Assembly: GCF_000705555.1 (NCBI RefSeq)
Contig: NZ_JMQN01000048.1
Coordinates: forward strand, 120,091-184,090
Source of the DNA: Marinobacterium lacunae
GTDB taxonomy: Bacteria > Pseudomonadota > Gammaproteobacteria > Pseudomonadales > Balneatricaceae
Reading direction: 5' to 3'
Length of the DNA stretch: 64,000 bases
Below are positions 9,901 through 18,435 of this stretch, one piece after another; within the stretch, counting starts at the first letter, position 1, and every line of letters starts with the position of its first letter. The notes beneath the pieces were generated by a model. That model ran no database searches. It had not been told where the DNA came from and worked only from the letters and a program-made list of their open reading frames with translations. A program made the translations under genes and the position numbers.

Positions 9901-12900
9901 GCCATCGACAGCGAGGGACATGGCCGGGGAGACGCGATGGCAGCGGGTATCGATCTCAGCCATGCTATTGGCTGGTTTACGGCGCTCTACACCCTGCCGT
10001 TGCCGCTGCACCGCGATCCTCGAACGGCGCTGAGTGCGCTCAAACCCATACTGGAACGGGCACGCCGCGTCGGTGATCACTTCAGCCTCGCACGCGCCGA
10101 CTCTTTGCTCAAAAGGGGTAAAGATCAAGGCAGCACGCTGCGTTTCCACTATCTGGGCCGGATCAGCACCGACAACGGCGCCGGACGTCAGCTGGTCCCG
10201 ATACGTCCGCCGGTGATGGACGAGCGCGACCCGCGTGCCCCATTGCAGTACGTGCTCGATGTCGATGCCCGCGTCAGCGATCAGCAGTTGGAAGTGAACT
10301 GGCGTTACCTGCCGGGATCTCTCGCGGCCGCTGATCTGCAACGGCTGACTGACGGCTTTCGCGAAGCCTGGTCGATGCTCGATAATCAGGCCTCTGTCGC
10401 CGATGACACCGCTGAGTCCCCGGCGATCACGGACGAAACCCGGCGCTACCCGTTAAGTGCGCTTCAGCAGGGTATGTTGCTGCACGCCATGGACGCCACG
10501 CGGGAAGCCAACGGCAACCGGACGGGTGACTATATCGGCCAGTTGCGTCTGACCCTGTGGTTGAGTGATCCGGCCGCGCTGGTCCGTGCCTGGCACAACG
10601 CGGTGGCGCGCCATCCAATCCTGCGGACACGTATCCTCTGGCAGCAGGGCGAGTCACCCTGTCAGACGGTATCGCCGTCCGCCAGACTCGATCTGACCGA
10701 GATCGACGGCCGCAACCGGGCAAAGACCGGGGAGTGGCTTGAACAGCTCGCCGAAGAGCAGCGCGCGCAGGGGTTCGATCTGCAACAGCCGCCCCTGATG
10801 AGGCTGCTGCTGATCCGCCTGCCAACCGATGCCGATTGTGCGCCCACGCCCGGTGCCGAGCGCTACCATCTGATCTGGACCCGCCATCACATCCTGCTCG
10901 ATGGTATCAGCAGCGCATTGCTGCTGCGCGAGGTACTGGCAACGATCAACCCGAGCGCCGTGACGGCGCAACCGGAACCTTCACCGCACTGCTATCCGGC
11001 ATTTGTACACTGGCTGGAGACGCAGGACGGCGAGGCGGCGCGCGAGTACTGGCGCCGCAGGCTGCAACCGTTGCATACCCCGACGCTGATCGCACGCCAG
11101 TTGCCGCCGCCCGCGACAACGCAGGCCGCGGCAGCAGCCCGACAGAATATCGAGCTTCAGTTAGAGGGGGATAACGCCCGGCGCGTGATAAGCCGGGCGC
11201 GGGAGGGTCGAATTACGGCCCACACGCTGATCGGCGGACTCTGGGCCATCCTGCTATCGCGTCTGACCCGCGAGTCGACCGTCAGCTTTGCAACGCCCAT
11301 ATCCCTGCGCCGCGATCAGATCGAGGGGATCGACCGTGCACTGGGCCTGTTCCTGAACACCGTCCCGGTGGTCTGCCGACTCGACAGAGCCCTTGGCGAT
11401 GGCCGCCCCAGCGCGCTGATCGACTGGTTGCAAACCCTGCAACAGCGCCAGTTCGAGGATTTCGAACACGCCTGGCTGCCCCTGGCCGATATTCAGCAAC
11501 AACACGACAGTCGTGGCTCGCTGTTCGACTCTATGCTGGTATCCAATCCCGGACTGCGTCAGAGCGATCTGGACCATTTCGGTATCCAGGTCGAGCAGGC
11601 GGTGGAGTTCGACACCAACCACTACGCGCTCACCCTGACCTCAAGCCTTGCCGAGGACAGTCTGCATATCCGGTTCGGGTTCGACAGCAACCGGCTGGCA
11701 TTGGCGCAGGTAGAACCGCTGGTGTCGGCAATGACCCGCCTGCTGGAGCAATTTGCCGACGATCCACACCGACCGCTCAACGAGCTTGATCTCTGGCCAC
11801 CGGCACCGGATGACACTCTGCCCGAGCAGGCTGCCCCTGCATTGCTACTGCAACGTATAACCGAATTTGCACACGAACGGGGAGATTGCCTGGCCATCGC
11901 CACGGCTGATCGACAACTGGACTATGCCGAGCTCGAGCGGCGCAGCAATCGATTGGCACACCGGCTCAACGCGCTGGGCGTGCGTGCCGGCGGCATCGTC
12001 GCTATCCAGCAGGCGCCGACGATCGAAACAGTGGTCCTGATGCTGGCCGTGATGAAAACCGGCGCCGCTTACCTGCCGCTGGAGCCGGATCTGCCGTCTG
12101 CACGGCGCGAAACCTTGCTCAGCCTTGCCGGTCCCGATCTGCTGGTCAGCGACGATACCGATCCCCCCGCCGGTTATACAGCCGTCACGCTTGAGCACCT
12201 GACGGCCTCCGCCGGAGATTGCGACGATACCCGTGCGCCAGAGCCGGTTGCCGGTAGCGGTCAGCGCCGGGCCTACCTTATCTTCACCTCCGGCAGCAGC
12301 GGCACACCCAAACCGGTGGCCGTCACGCAGCAGGCACTGGCGCACTACTGCCACAGCCTCAGCGCCCGTATCGGACTGGAACCGGACTGGCGCTGCGGAT
12401 TGATCTCAACGCTGGCAGCCGATCTCGGCCACAGTTCGCTGTTCGGCGCACTCTACGTCGGCGCCACACTCTGCCCCGCACCCGAACAGGCCATGCGCGA
12501 TGGCGATACATTCCGCCGCTGGATGCAGCGAATGCAGATCGATCTGCTCAAGGCGGTACCCGGTCATCTGCACGCACTGCTCGATGCCGCCCAGCTGCTC
12601 GATGCCTCTGGCACAGGGACACTGCCCCGGCGCGCACTGCTGCTCGGTGGCGAGCCGCTTTCTTCCGCATTCGCCAACCGACTGCTGCAACAGGCGCAGT
12701 GTTCGGCACCCGGCATGCGGCTGTTTAACCATTACGGCCCGACCGAAACCACGGTCGGGGTATTGATGCACGCCATCGAGCACAGTATCGAGACAACCCA
12801 AGTGCCCTTGGGTACCCCGCTGGCCCACGTACGCCTGTGCATTACCGACAGTCAGGGCGAACCCCTGCCGCGCGGTCTGCCCGGTGAGCTCTGGATCGGC

Positions 12901-13665
12901 GGCCCCTCCCTGGCCGATGGCTACTGGCAGGCAGAGGAGGTAACCAACCAGCAGTTCGTTGTGGATGCCCGGGGCCTGCGCTGGTATCGCAGCGGCGATC
13001 GTGTCTATCAGGATGATCAGGAGCGTTACTGCTTCCTGGGCCGCCTTGACGATCAGGTGAAGATCCGCGGCTATCGCATCGAGCCCGGCGAGATTGAAGC
13101 ACAGCTGACACAGCATCCCGAGGTCAAAAGGGCACGTGTACTGCTGCACACGTCCGGGGCCGGTGACGGCACGCTGACCGCCTACGTGGAGTGCACACCG
13201 ACCCGCTGCAGTGAAGCGGCACTGCGCGACTGGCTGAGTGCACGGCTGCCAGCCGCCTGGTGTCCCGACAGCATCCTGCTGCTTGAGCAGATGCCCCTGA
13301 CCCGCAACGGAAAACTCGATACCCGGGCATTGCCGCCCCTATCTACCGCAGAGGCGCTGCCGCAGCACGCGGCGATACCGCTGAGCGATACCGAACACCA
13401 GCTGGCCGGTCTCTGGCAACAACTGTTGGGCGGCCCCCTACCTGAGCGCAACAGCCACTTCTTTGCCTGTGGGGGTCATTCACTGCTGACCATCCGGCTT
13501 AACGCGCTGATACAGCGGCATTTCGGTATCAGTCTGCCTGTGCGCCAGCTATTTGAAACACCGCGACTGGCCGATCTCGCTGCAGCCATTGATGCACAGG
13601 GCAGGGACACGCAACCACTGGATCAACTGGACGCCCTGCTCGATGAATTGGAGGAGATAGAATGA
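3901..13665 (+). CDS. Siderophore NRPS 1: A-T-C-A-T-E-C-A-T (OrbI/MbaA-like)
   Basis: 3254-aa, three-module synthetase. Order and landmarks: A1 (1-500, no leading C domain); T1 (GGHS, Ser561); C2 (about 675-1110, His motif HHSVSDD at 811-817); A2 (1130-1640); T2 (GGDS, Ser1699); E (1745-2165, HHLVIDG at 1880-1886, plus EGHGR, GWFT and FHYLG); C3 (from 2183, YPLSALQQGMLLH, typical after an E domain; HHILLDG at 2329-2335); A3 (2650-3130); T3 (GGHS, Ser3194). Aligning each A domain to GrsA by eye gives ten-residue codes: A1 DGEGTGGITK, A2 DLTKIGHVGK, A3 DLSKLGHVGK. A2 and A3 fit Asp. A1 resembles codes reported for acylated hydroxyornithine, from memory. The order matches ornibactin/malleobactin synthetases, but A3 there loads Ser. 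Its stop overlaps the next start (ATGA). Confidence 0.95.
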   Translation: MQTTTLIDRIAQWALRTPDAVAVSDGTQSLSYSELEQQACRIAHVLFQHLRDQPETSRKQEPVIALCVSRSVELFPLLLGIWKAGAAYLPIDPSTPVTRVQTVLEDSGATLLIADAEILSAMADQVPCEVIGQHRLAIAPATAESALPPPRPSQLAYIIYTSGSQGLPKGVAVEHRALQRHIEAMAGFYGVTCEQRLLHLQSISFDGATEAWLLMLTQGAQLHISPTSVLAPDVLFSRLVQLKIDTLGIAPAYLQELVQYLERHNLALGQIRFLTLGGEASPTENLHSLRTRFPNARISNGYGPTETVITPMIWSSPADASTLPETRYLPIGTAIGARNAYLLDEQMQPVAEGEVGELYLGGDILARGYLNRPGLSAQRFMPDPFANRPGARLYRTGDLVRQHADYCEFIGRNDDQIKLRGLRIEPGEIESCLRSHEAIEEVCVLASGDKTGKRLIAWYVPKDRDATIGEAALKTYLSERLPDWMVPAALQPVSELPRLSSGKLDRQSLLASTGRAESTPSVSNRSTPTDRVLRLRAIWEQLLERRDVDSAASFSSLGGHSLLALRLVHGIEIEFGVRLSLEQCHLHVSLDQLDRTLERAINERRDDHRLPIIASQMRAIETGSTDQTRDDSNATQLAYRFCLLDNHQREALVGSLQQTSADLSPLPPLPLTPPADTGCVEKPSSPSQQQLWHLWLADPNNGDYRIPAQLEFTGTLDVTRLQSALEYIERQQEALRTRFREREDGTLMQVISPPGGIELAQMSVDTRSQAALDALIAREQAQPFDLEQGPLWRFQLIRCTPTRHLLLICAHHSVSDDHSMTLLFQMLCARLGNSQYETQSASPLVTQGDMALWHDYWLRSGVEARELAYWRQQFAGREDAGLPDFPTHAITTTDGAGNTQVRCAQQLSEASTQALHRLCKTHKVNLHTLCLAALEWSLAPYAAGQPFDIALPVSLRQHSELADSMGFFVDTLVTRADPAPEQGFADLLGSLQQQMYAAQQHQTLPFVRLNQLRRELQPKAPRIFVKFTEHLPLPEAVTLNDDLSLSPCEQNALPVHYPLTLDIVEQKGRLSCRFASRPTKVFGETLARGFSPEALHRFATRYAELLEQLPARPDIQLKDYLAGYANEPNLPPLLKAWQHQLRQAPEKPLLFDSKHGLTVRQVDTLAHNLATQLNRYANAEDGETPRVGVALSRSVALPVAILAIFKAGGVYIPLETDQPEARLGSMAEHAGIDLLLIDSSFPHAHDRFAMPVLKIDLDHLMVPTGEARSPSRQNSYAGAGQLAYVIHTSGSSGRPKGVMISHQALWQYLEAISAHLALAPEARVALASTPAADLGHTLLFLALKQAQPLVLLPKQSLFDPNAFAQQIEHHQIDVIKLVPSHLQALLEHAEPTRVLPQQALILGGEALTPALLAQVRRLKPELSVYNHYGPTETTVGVALNPLHSQDPALFTGSASVPIGQALGEVTLHILDRQLKPVAEGEEGDLYVAGATLARGYLHQPGETARVFIPDPAGHGTRLYCTGDRAVRRDGIISFLGRRDDQLKINGYRIDPSETAAVLLACNGVRQVHMTGVIDPVRRRPALCAYVVTGPDYDHSTVMSALAGQLPVAAIPHWLVPLDTLPLTANGKVDRAALPAPTRDHQLAVTAPTLSDAPRNTQPTEKPAESASGALSLLKQLCAQVLGCEAVDGQDNFFALGGDSILALTLIARLRKQGWKLLPGDLFNAPDMAAAAASMTSLELATPSTTQHVPPASARLTLSPMQRRFLSQLPPHAGHWNQSLLLRLQPDMSDDRVACALNRVLANHPMLRCQFIPSTDGSGWQAHIGDDKTFPLHTCEVADAALIGAHIEHAQRRLSLQQGPLCCALLIHQPAQAPELLLVVHHLVIDGVSWQALLGDLEIALNSASATLTPPSCEPAQYGRLWQHLQQASAPDSEQGRLLAQWQQALSNCDAQPPSLPSQATHGESRLLSQHLPLTQTEAIHERLYAAFSSALSRWLPGHTLAIDSEGHGRGDAMAAGIDLSHAIGWFTALYTLPLPLHRDPRTALSALKPILERARRVGDHFSLARADSLLKRGKDQGSTLRFHYLGRISTDNGAGRQLVPIRPPVMDERDPRAPLQYVLDVDARVSDQQLEVNWRYLPGSLAAADLQRLTDGFREAWSMLDNQASVADDTAESPAITDETRRYPLSALQQGMLLHAMDATREANGNRTGDYIGQLRLTLWLSDPAALVRAWHNAVARHPILRTRILWQQGESPCQTVSPSARLDLTEIDGRNRAKTGEWLEQLAEEQRAQGFDLQQPPLMRLLLIRLPTDADCAPTPGAERYHLIWTRHHILLDGISSALLLREVLATINPSAVTAQPEPSPHCYPAFVHWLETQDGEAAREYWRRRLQPLHTPTLIARQLPPPATTQAAAAARQNIELQLEGDNARRVISRAREGRITAHTLIGGLWAILLSRLTRESTVSFATPISLRRDQIEGIDRALGLFLNTVPVVCRLDRALGDGRPSALIDWLQTLQQRQFEDFEHAWLPLADIQQQHDSRGSLFDSMLVSNPGLRQSDLDHFGIQVEQAVEFDTNHYALTLTSSLAEDSLHIRFGFDSNRLALAQVEPLVSAMTRLLEQFADDPHRPLNELDLWPPAPDDTLPEQAAPALLLQRITEFAHERGDCLAIATADRQLDYAELERRSNRLAHRLNALGVRAGGIVAIQQAPTIETVVLMLAVMKTGAAYLPLEPDLPSARRETLLSLAGPDLLVSDDTDPPAGYTAVTLEHLTASAGDCDDTRAPEPVAGSGQRRAYLIFTSGSSGTPKPVAVTQQALAHYCHSLSARIGLEPDWRCGLISTLAADLGHSSLFGALYVGATLCPAPEQAMRDGDTFRRWMQRMQIDLLKAVPGHLHALLDAAQLLDASGTGTLPRRALLLGGEPLSSAFANRLLQQAQCSAPGMRLFNHYGPTETTVGVLMHAIEHSIETTQVPLGTPLAHVRLCITDSQGEPLPRGLPGELWIGGPSLADGYWQAEEVTNQQFVVDARGLRWYRSGDRVYQDDQERYCFLGRLDDQVKIRGYRIEPGEIEAQLTQHPEVKRARVLLHTSGAGDGTLTAYVECTPTRCSEAALRDWLSARLPAAWCPDSILLLEQMPLTRNGKLDTRALPPLSTAEALPQHAAIPLSDTEHQLAGLWQQLLGGPLPERNSHFFACGGHSLLTIRLNALIQRHFGISLPVRQLFETPRLADLAAAIDAQGRDTQPLDQLDALLDELEEIE

Positions 13666-16600
13666 ACGTGGCTTCATCGACCCCAAACGAGCGCCAGAGC
13701 CAACGACTGGAACAGGTCGCGCGGCGCTTTCGAGCCCTGCCTGCGGACAAGCAGCAGCTTTTCCTGCAACGGCTCGACGAGCAGGGGATCGCCTTTCATC
13801 AATTGCCGGTGGTACCCGATCCGGCACGCGGCACCGACACCAACGCAAGGCGGGAGCATCCCGCCACACCGGGACAGCTGCAACTCTGGCTCGGCTGGCG
13901 GCTGGCGCCGGAGGCGGACCCCTACACGGTTCATGGTGTACTCAACCTGCGCGGAGCGCTCGATGCGGATGCCCTGCGGCGATCGGTTGCGTTGCTGGTC
14001 TCACGGCATGAGGCGCTGCGCACCCACTTTATTCACTCGGACTCCAGGGGCCTGTTGCAGGTGATCGCCCCGGCGTCCGAATGCGATCACTGTCGTCTGG
14101 TGGATGTCAGCAGCGAACATCAAGCCCGCGAGCATGTCAGGCACACACTGCACACCCCGTTCGATCTGGAACGCGGGCCGTTGGTGCGCTTCACGCTGTA
14201 TCGCTTCGATGATCGCCACCACTGGCTGGAGCTCTGCCTGCATCACAGCATCTCCGATGGCTGGACACTGCGCCTGCTCAACCGTGAACTCGGTACCCTG
14301 TATCAGGCGCTGACCGACCGCCCTTCGGCGGACGCCCCGCTGGAGCCTCTGGCGCTGCAATTTGCCGATCTGGCGCACTGGCAACAGGCCTATCTCGATG
14401 CCGGTGGACGTGCAATGCAACGGGCGTTCTGGCACTCCCTGCGCCTGCACCAATCCACGCCCATGCCACTGCCCACCGACCGTATGCCAGCCCAGGGTTC
14501 AACAGCACGCAAAAGCAGCGCGTGCACCCGAACGCTGTCCCCGGAGTTGAGCAACGCGATACGCCGGGCGTCGCTGGACGGGGCGAGCACGACGTTCAGG
14601 GTGATGCTGACGGCCTTAATGGCCCTGCTGTATCACTATACGCGCCAGCAACGCCTCACCGTTGCAATACCCAATGCCAACCGGCACTGGCCCGGCAGCG
14701 AACAGGTGGCCGGCTACTGCGTCAATCTGCTGCCGATCTGTGTGGACGCCGATCCCGACCAGCCGCTTGCGCGTTGGTTGAATCAGGTCGGCGCGATGCT
14801 GGATGCGGTGCAACAGCATCAGGACCTGACGCTGGAGGAGATGCTTGGGCGTACGGAGCAGCAGGCCGGTGCCGACCCTGACGCGCTGCTACAGGTGGTG
14901 TTCAACTATCAGGAAGCGCGTGAGGCGCTGGCGCTGGGCGGGGTGGACGTCGAAGCCCTGGCCGATCTGAGCCGGCCCAGCGCCAAGTTCCCGCTGGCCT
15001 GGGGGGTCGAAAGCGCTCGCGATGGCACACTCCAACTCTCGATATTGTATGACGCCAACCTGTTCAGCCCCCAGCGGATCGAACGACTGATCGACGACTG
15101 GAGCCTCATTTTGCAGCGTTTTGCCGCCGATAGTCGCCAATCGGTGCGTGCCTCCCTGTTCAACCACCCTCGTCCGGCTTCAGCCAGTGGTGCCGGTGCG
15201 TCCGAAGCGGCTGCCCGATCTGGCCTCACGCCCTGGCAGCAGATCGCTGACTGGGCCAAACGGACACCGCATGTAAAAGCACTGATCGGCGACCGGGACT
15301 CGCTGAGCTTCAGCGAACTGGACGGACAGGCCAATACGCTGGCCGAACGTCTGCGCCAAGCCGGCATCGGTCGGGACGATCGCATCGCGGTGTGCCTCGA
15401 ACGGGGAGCCGGGCTGTTCATTACCCTGCTGGGGATACTCAAGGCCGGTGCCGCCTATGTGCCGCTCGACCCCGACTACCCGCCCTCCCGACTGCGCTTC
15501 ATGCTGAAGGATAGCGGTGCGAAGCGGCTGATTACGGCCTCCGGCCTGCTACCGCTGCTGACAGAGTCCGAGCCGGTAACGGTCGATACCTGGATCTATG
15601 AAACCATGCCGGCAAGCCAATCACCGGCCGGCCTTCCCGACACGCACCCCGATCAGCTGGCCTACCTGATCTATACCTCAGGGTCCACCGGTACGCCCAA
15701 AGCGGTCGCCGTCAGCGTCGGTGCCATCAGTCGTCACCTGGCGGCCATCGCCGAGTACTACGCCTTTGCGCCCGACGACCGGCTGCTGCACCAAATATCG
15801 ATCTGCTTCGATGGCGCTATAGAAGCCTGGCTGGGTGCTCTGTCACAGGGGGTTGGAATACACGTAACGCCCCAGCAACCGCTGGGTGCAGAGGCGCTGA
15901 TCGAGCGCATCAAACGTGACCGGATCACACGACTGGGCATGCCACCGAGCTATCTGTTGCAGATCGTCGAGCAACTTGAGCAACATCCGCAACGTCTGGC
16001 TCTGCGCTCGGTGACACTGGGCGGCGAAGCGGTCACCTTGCCGGTGTATCAGCGCATACGGGCCGCGTTTCCCGGCGTCCGCCTGCATAACGGCTACGGG
16101 CCGACCGAAACCGTGATCACACCGATGCTCTGGAGCAGTGATGACGCACCGCTACCGGCAGACGACAGCGCCCCCTACTTGCCGATTGGTCGCGCCATCG
16201 GCCAGCGCCGACTGCATGTACTGGACCGACAAATGGCTCCGGTGCCGGTCGGCGTCCCCGGCGAGCTCTATATCGGTGGGCCTGAGCTTGCACGCGGCTA
16301 CCTCGGTCGACCGGGTCTGACGGCACAACGCTTTGTGGCCGATCCGTTCGGGCCACCCGGCGCCCGGCTTTACCGCACCGGAGACCGCGTGCGCTGGCGG
16401 GAAGATGGCGGTGTCGATTATCTGGGCCGCCTCGACCATCAGGTCAAACTGCGCGGCCTGCGCATCGAGCTTGGCGAGATTGAGGCGCGCCTGCTGACGA
16501 TGCCGGCCGTGGCCGAGGCGGTGGTGCGCATCGAAGGTGAAGCACCGGACCAGCATCTGGCGGCACATCTCTCGCCAACAGAGGGGCTAAGGTTTGAAGA

Positions 16601-18410
16601 CAGCGATGCGACCGGCAATAGCGACTGGATTGAGCGCATCAAGGCTCAGCTCAGCCGGCAACTGCCCGCCTACATGCTGCCCTCACGCTGGGCGGCATAC
16701 GCCCGGTTGCCACGGCTGCCCAATGGCAAACTCGACTACGCTGCCCTGCCGTCACTGGCGGCGAGCGCGGGCCGGGGCACCCCCCCTCAGGGCGATGTCG
16801 AACAACGCCTGGCAGCACTCTGGCAACACATTCTCGATGACCGCTCACCGTCGCGCGAAGACCGCTTTGATCAACTCGGCGGCCACTCGCTGAGGTTATT
16901 GAAGCTGCAACACGCCATCCAAGAGCAATTCAACCTATCGGTAAGTCTCCAGGCGCTGGTCTCCGCCCCCACGTTGAGTGAGCAGGCCGCTCTGCTGACA
17001 CGTCAGCGGCAGGCAACGGACGGCATACCTCGGCAACAAAACAACAGCGACAACTTGGTCCCGTTGAGCCTTGGCCAGCGGCGGCAGTGGTTCAGTCACC
17101 GGGATCCGGGCGCCTGCGACAACCAGATCAGCTGGCATGTGCAGCTGACGGGCGAACTCGATGTCGCGGCACTGGAGCGGGCATTAGGCCAACTCACACG
17201 CCGTCACGACGCCATGCGTCTGGCCTTCCGGCCCAACTGTCAGGGCGATATCGTCCAATACGACAGCGGTATCGACAGTCTGCCCCTGAGCCGGATAGAC
17301 CTTCGTCCCCTGCCACCGGCCGAGCGAGTTGAGCAGGCACACGCCCTGACCCAAACCTTTCTCGACACCGACATCGCGCCGGACACGGCCCCTTTGTGGC
17401 GTATCACGCTCATACAACTGGAGGATAACGCGTTCTGGATGCTCGGTGCCGTCTCGCATCTGGTGATCGACGGCGCAGGGTTGATGCTGTGGATGCATGA
17501 ACTGTCGGTGCTCTACAACGCGCACCTGAGCGACGAGGATGGCGGCGGCATACGCAGTCTGCATCCGCTTGGCAGTCGCTACCTCGATCATATCGTCGAT
17601 GAGCTGGAGCGCGCACAGACTAAGGGTGCCGACTGGCAAGCGGCAGTGGCGTTCTGGCGCGCGGAGCTGTTACAGCCGCTCAGACTGGACTGGGGTCAGA
17701 CACCACCCGTTGATCGCACCGCCTTTCGCTGCCGCCAGACACTGCCCGATGAGCTCTCGGCGCGCGTATTTGCGCTGCATACCCGCCAGGGTATCGATGT
17801 CGAAGCGCTGACACTAGGCGCCTATCTCCTGTTGCTGGCCCAGTGCGACCAGCTCGTCGATGACCAGATCATGATCAAGATGCCCCATGCAGGCAGGCGC
17901 AGCGAAGCCGGCGTCATCGGTCTCTATGCCGACCTCATCACGCTTCCATTTCAGCTGCAATGTAACGACGCCACTGAGCGCTGGCTGGCGCGGATCCACC
18001 GACAGCTGACCCGGGCCAAAGCTCACGCACACCTACCCTGGCTGGGTGTCTGCGAAGCACTGGCGATAGACCCGGAGCATCCGGCATTTGCCAGAGCGGG
18101 GTTCAATTTCATCTGGCGTCCGGCACCGAGTCTGGTTGGCTTTCAGGCGGTGAAGATCGAACCGCTGACCTTCGAGCGCCATCGTACGGACGTCGATTAC
18201 GGGCTGGTGCTGAACCTGTGCCGGGAGACTTCGCAGATCGAAAGCTGCTGGACGCTTGCCTGCGAGCGGGATGCTCAACCGGATGCCGAAATCCGCGCAC
18301 GACAGGCCGATCGCATGTATCGCGCGCTGCTGGAACAGCTCTGTCAGGCGGTGGAATCGAAAGACCCGCGGCTGTTGGCCGATCTGCTGCAAAGCCGAGT
18401 CGAGGCCTGA
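13662..18410 (+). CDS. Siderophore NRPS 2: C-A-T-C (OrbJ/MbaB-like), no thioesterase
   Basis: 1582-aa terminal synthetase, translationally coupled to NRPS 1. After a short N-terminal linker comes C4 (HHSISDG at 194-200), A4 (about 520-1020), T4 (GGHS, Ser1076) and a second condensation-like domain (about 1150-1575) whose motif is SHLVIDG at 1265-1271. The A4 code read by eye is DGEGTGGITK, identical to A1 of NRPS 1, so the first and last residues are probably the same N5-acyl-N5-hydroxyornithine. No thioesterase or reductase follows. In ornibactin-type lines the terminal C domain is thought to couple the chain to putrescine; fungal terminal C domains with an SH-motif cyclise. Amine release is my preferred reading. 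Confidence 0.94.
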   Translation: MNVASSTPNERQSQRLEQVARRFRALPADKQQLFLQRLDEQGIAFHQLPVVPDPARGTDTNARREHPATPGQLQLWLGWRLAPEADPYTVHGVLNLRGALDADALRRSVALLVSRHEALRTHFIHSDSRGLLQVIAPASECDHCRLVDVSSEHQAREHVRHTLHTPFDLERGPLVRFTLYRFDDRHHWLELCLHHSISDGWTLRLLNRELGTLYQALTDRPSADAPLEPLALQFADLAHWQQAYLDAGGRAMQRAFWHSLRLHQSTPMPLPTDRMPAQGSTARKSSACTRTLSPELSNAIRRASLDGASTTFRVMLTALMALLYHYTRQQRLTVAIPNANRHWPGSEQVAGYCVNLLPICVDADPDQPLARWLNQVGAMLDAVQQHQDLTLEEMLGRTEQQAGADPDALLQVVFNYQEAREALALGGVDVEALADLSRPSAKFPLAWGVESARDGTLQLSILYDANLFSPQRIERLIDDWSLILQRFAADSRQSVRASLFNHPRPASASGAGASEAAARSGLTPWQQIADWAKRTPHVKALIGDRDSLSFSELDGQANTLAERLRQAGIGRDDRIAVCLERGAGLFITLLGILKAGAAYVPLDPDYPPSRLRFMLKDSGAKRLITASGLLPLLTESEPVTVDTWIYETMPASQSPAGLPDTHPDQLAYLIYTSGSTGTPKAVAVSVGAISRHLAAIAEYYAFAPDDRLLHQISICFDGAIEAWLGALSQGVGIHVTPQQPLGAEALIERIKRDRITRLGMPPSYLLQIVEQLEQHPQRLALRSVTLGGEAVTLPVYQRIRAAFPGVRLHNGYGPTETVITPMLWSSDDAPLPADDSAPYLPIGRAIGQRRLHVLDRQMAPVPVGVPGELYIGGPELARGYLGRPGLTAQRFVADPFGPPGARLYRTGDRVRWREDGGVDYLGRLDHQVKLRGLRIELGEIEARLLTMPAVAEAVVRIEGEAPDQHLAAHLSPTEGLRFEDSDATGNSDWIERIKAQLSRQLPAYMLPSRWAAYARLPRLPNGKLDYAALPSLAASAGRGTPPQGDVEQRLAALWQHILDDRSPSREDRFDQLGGHSLRLLKLQHAIQEQFNLSVSLQALVSAPTLSEQAALLTRQRQATDGIPRQQNNSDNLVPLSLGQRRQWFSHRDPGACDNQISWHVQLTGELDVAALERALGQLTRRHDAMRLAFRPNCQGDIVQYDSGIDSLPLSRIDLRPLPPAERVEQAHALTQTFLDTDIAPDTAPLWRITLIQLEDNAFWMLGAVSHLVIDGAGLMLWMHELSVLYNAHLSDEDGGGIRSLHPLGSRYLDHIVDELERAQTKGADWQAAVAFWRAELLQPLRLDWGQTPPVDRTAFRCRQTLPDELSARVFALHTRQGIDVEALTLGAYLLLLAQCDQLVDDQIMIKMPHAGRRSEAGVIGLYADLITLPFQLQCNDATERWLARIHRQLTRAKAHAHLPWLGVCEALAIDPEHPAFARAGFNFIWRPAPSLVGFQAVKIEPLTFERHRTDVDYGLVLNLCRETSQIESCWTLACERDAQPDAEIRARQADRMYRALLEQLCQAVESKDPRLLADLLQSRVEA

Positions 18411-18435
18411 AAAGCTATTAATTGTGCGTCGGAAC

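Noticed and set aside
17454..17474. SHLVIDG as a frameshift or decayed C domain
   Set aside because: The frame is intact on both sides, the catalytic His and Asp are kept and the rest of the domain is well formed, so a specialised terminal domain is more likely.
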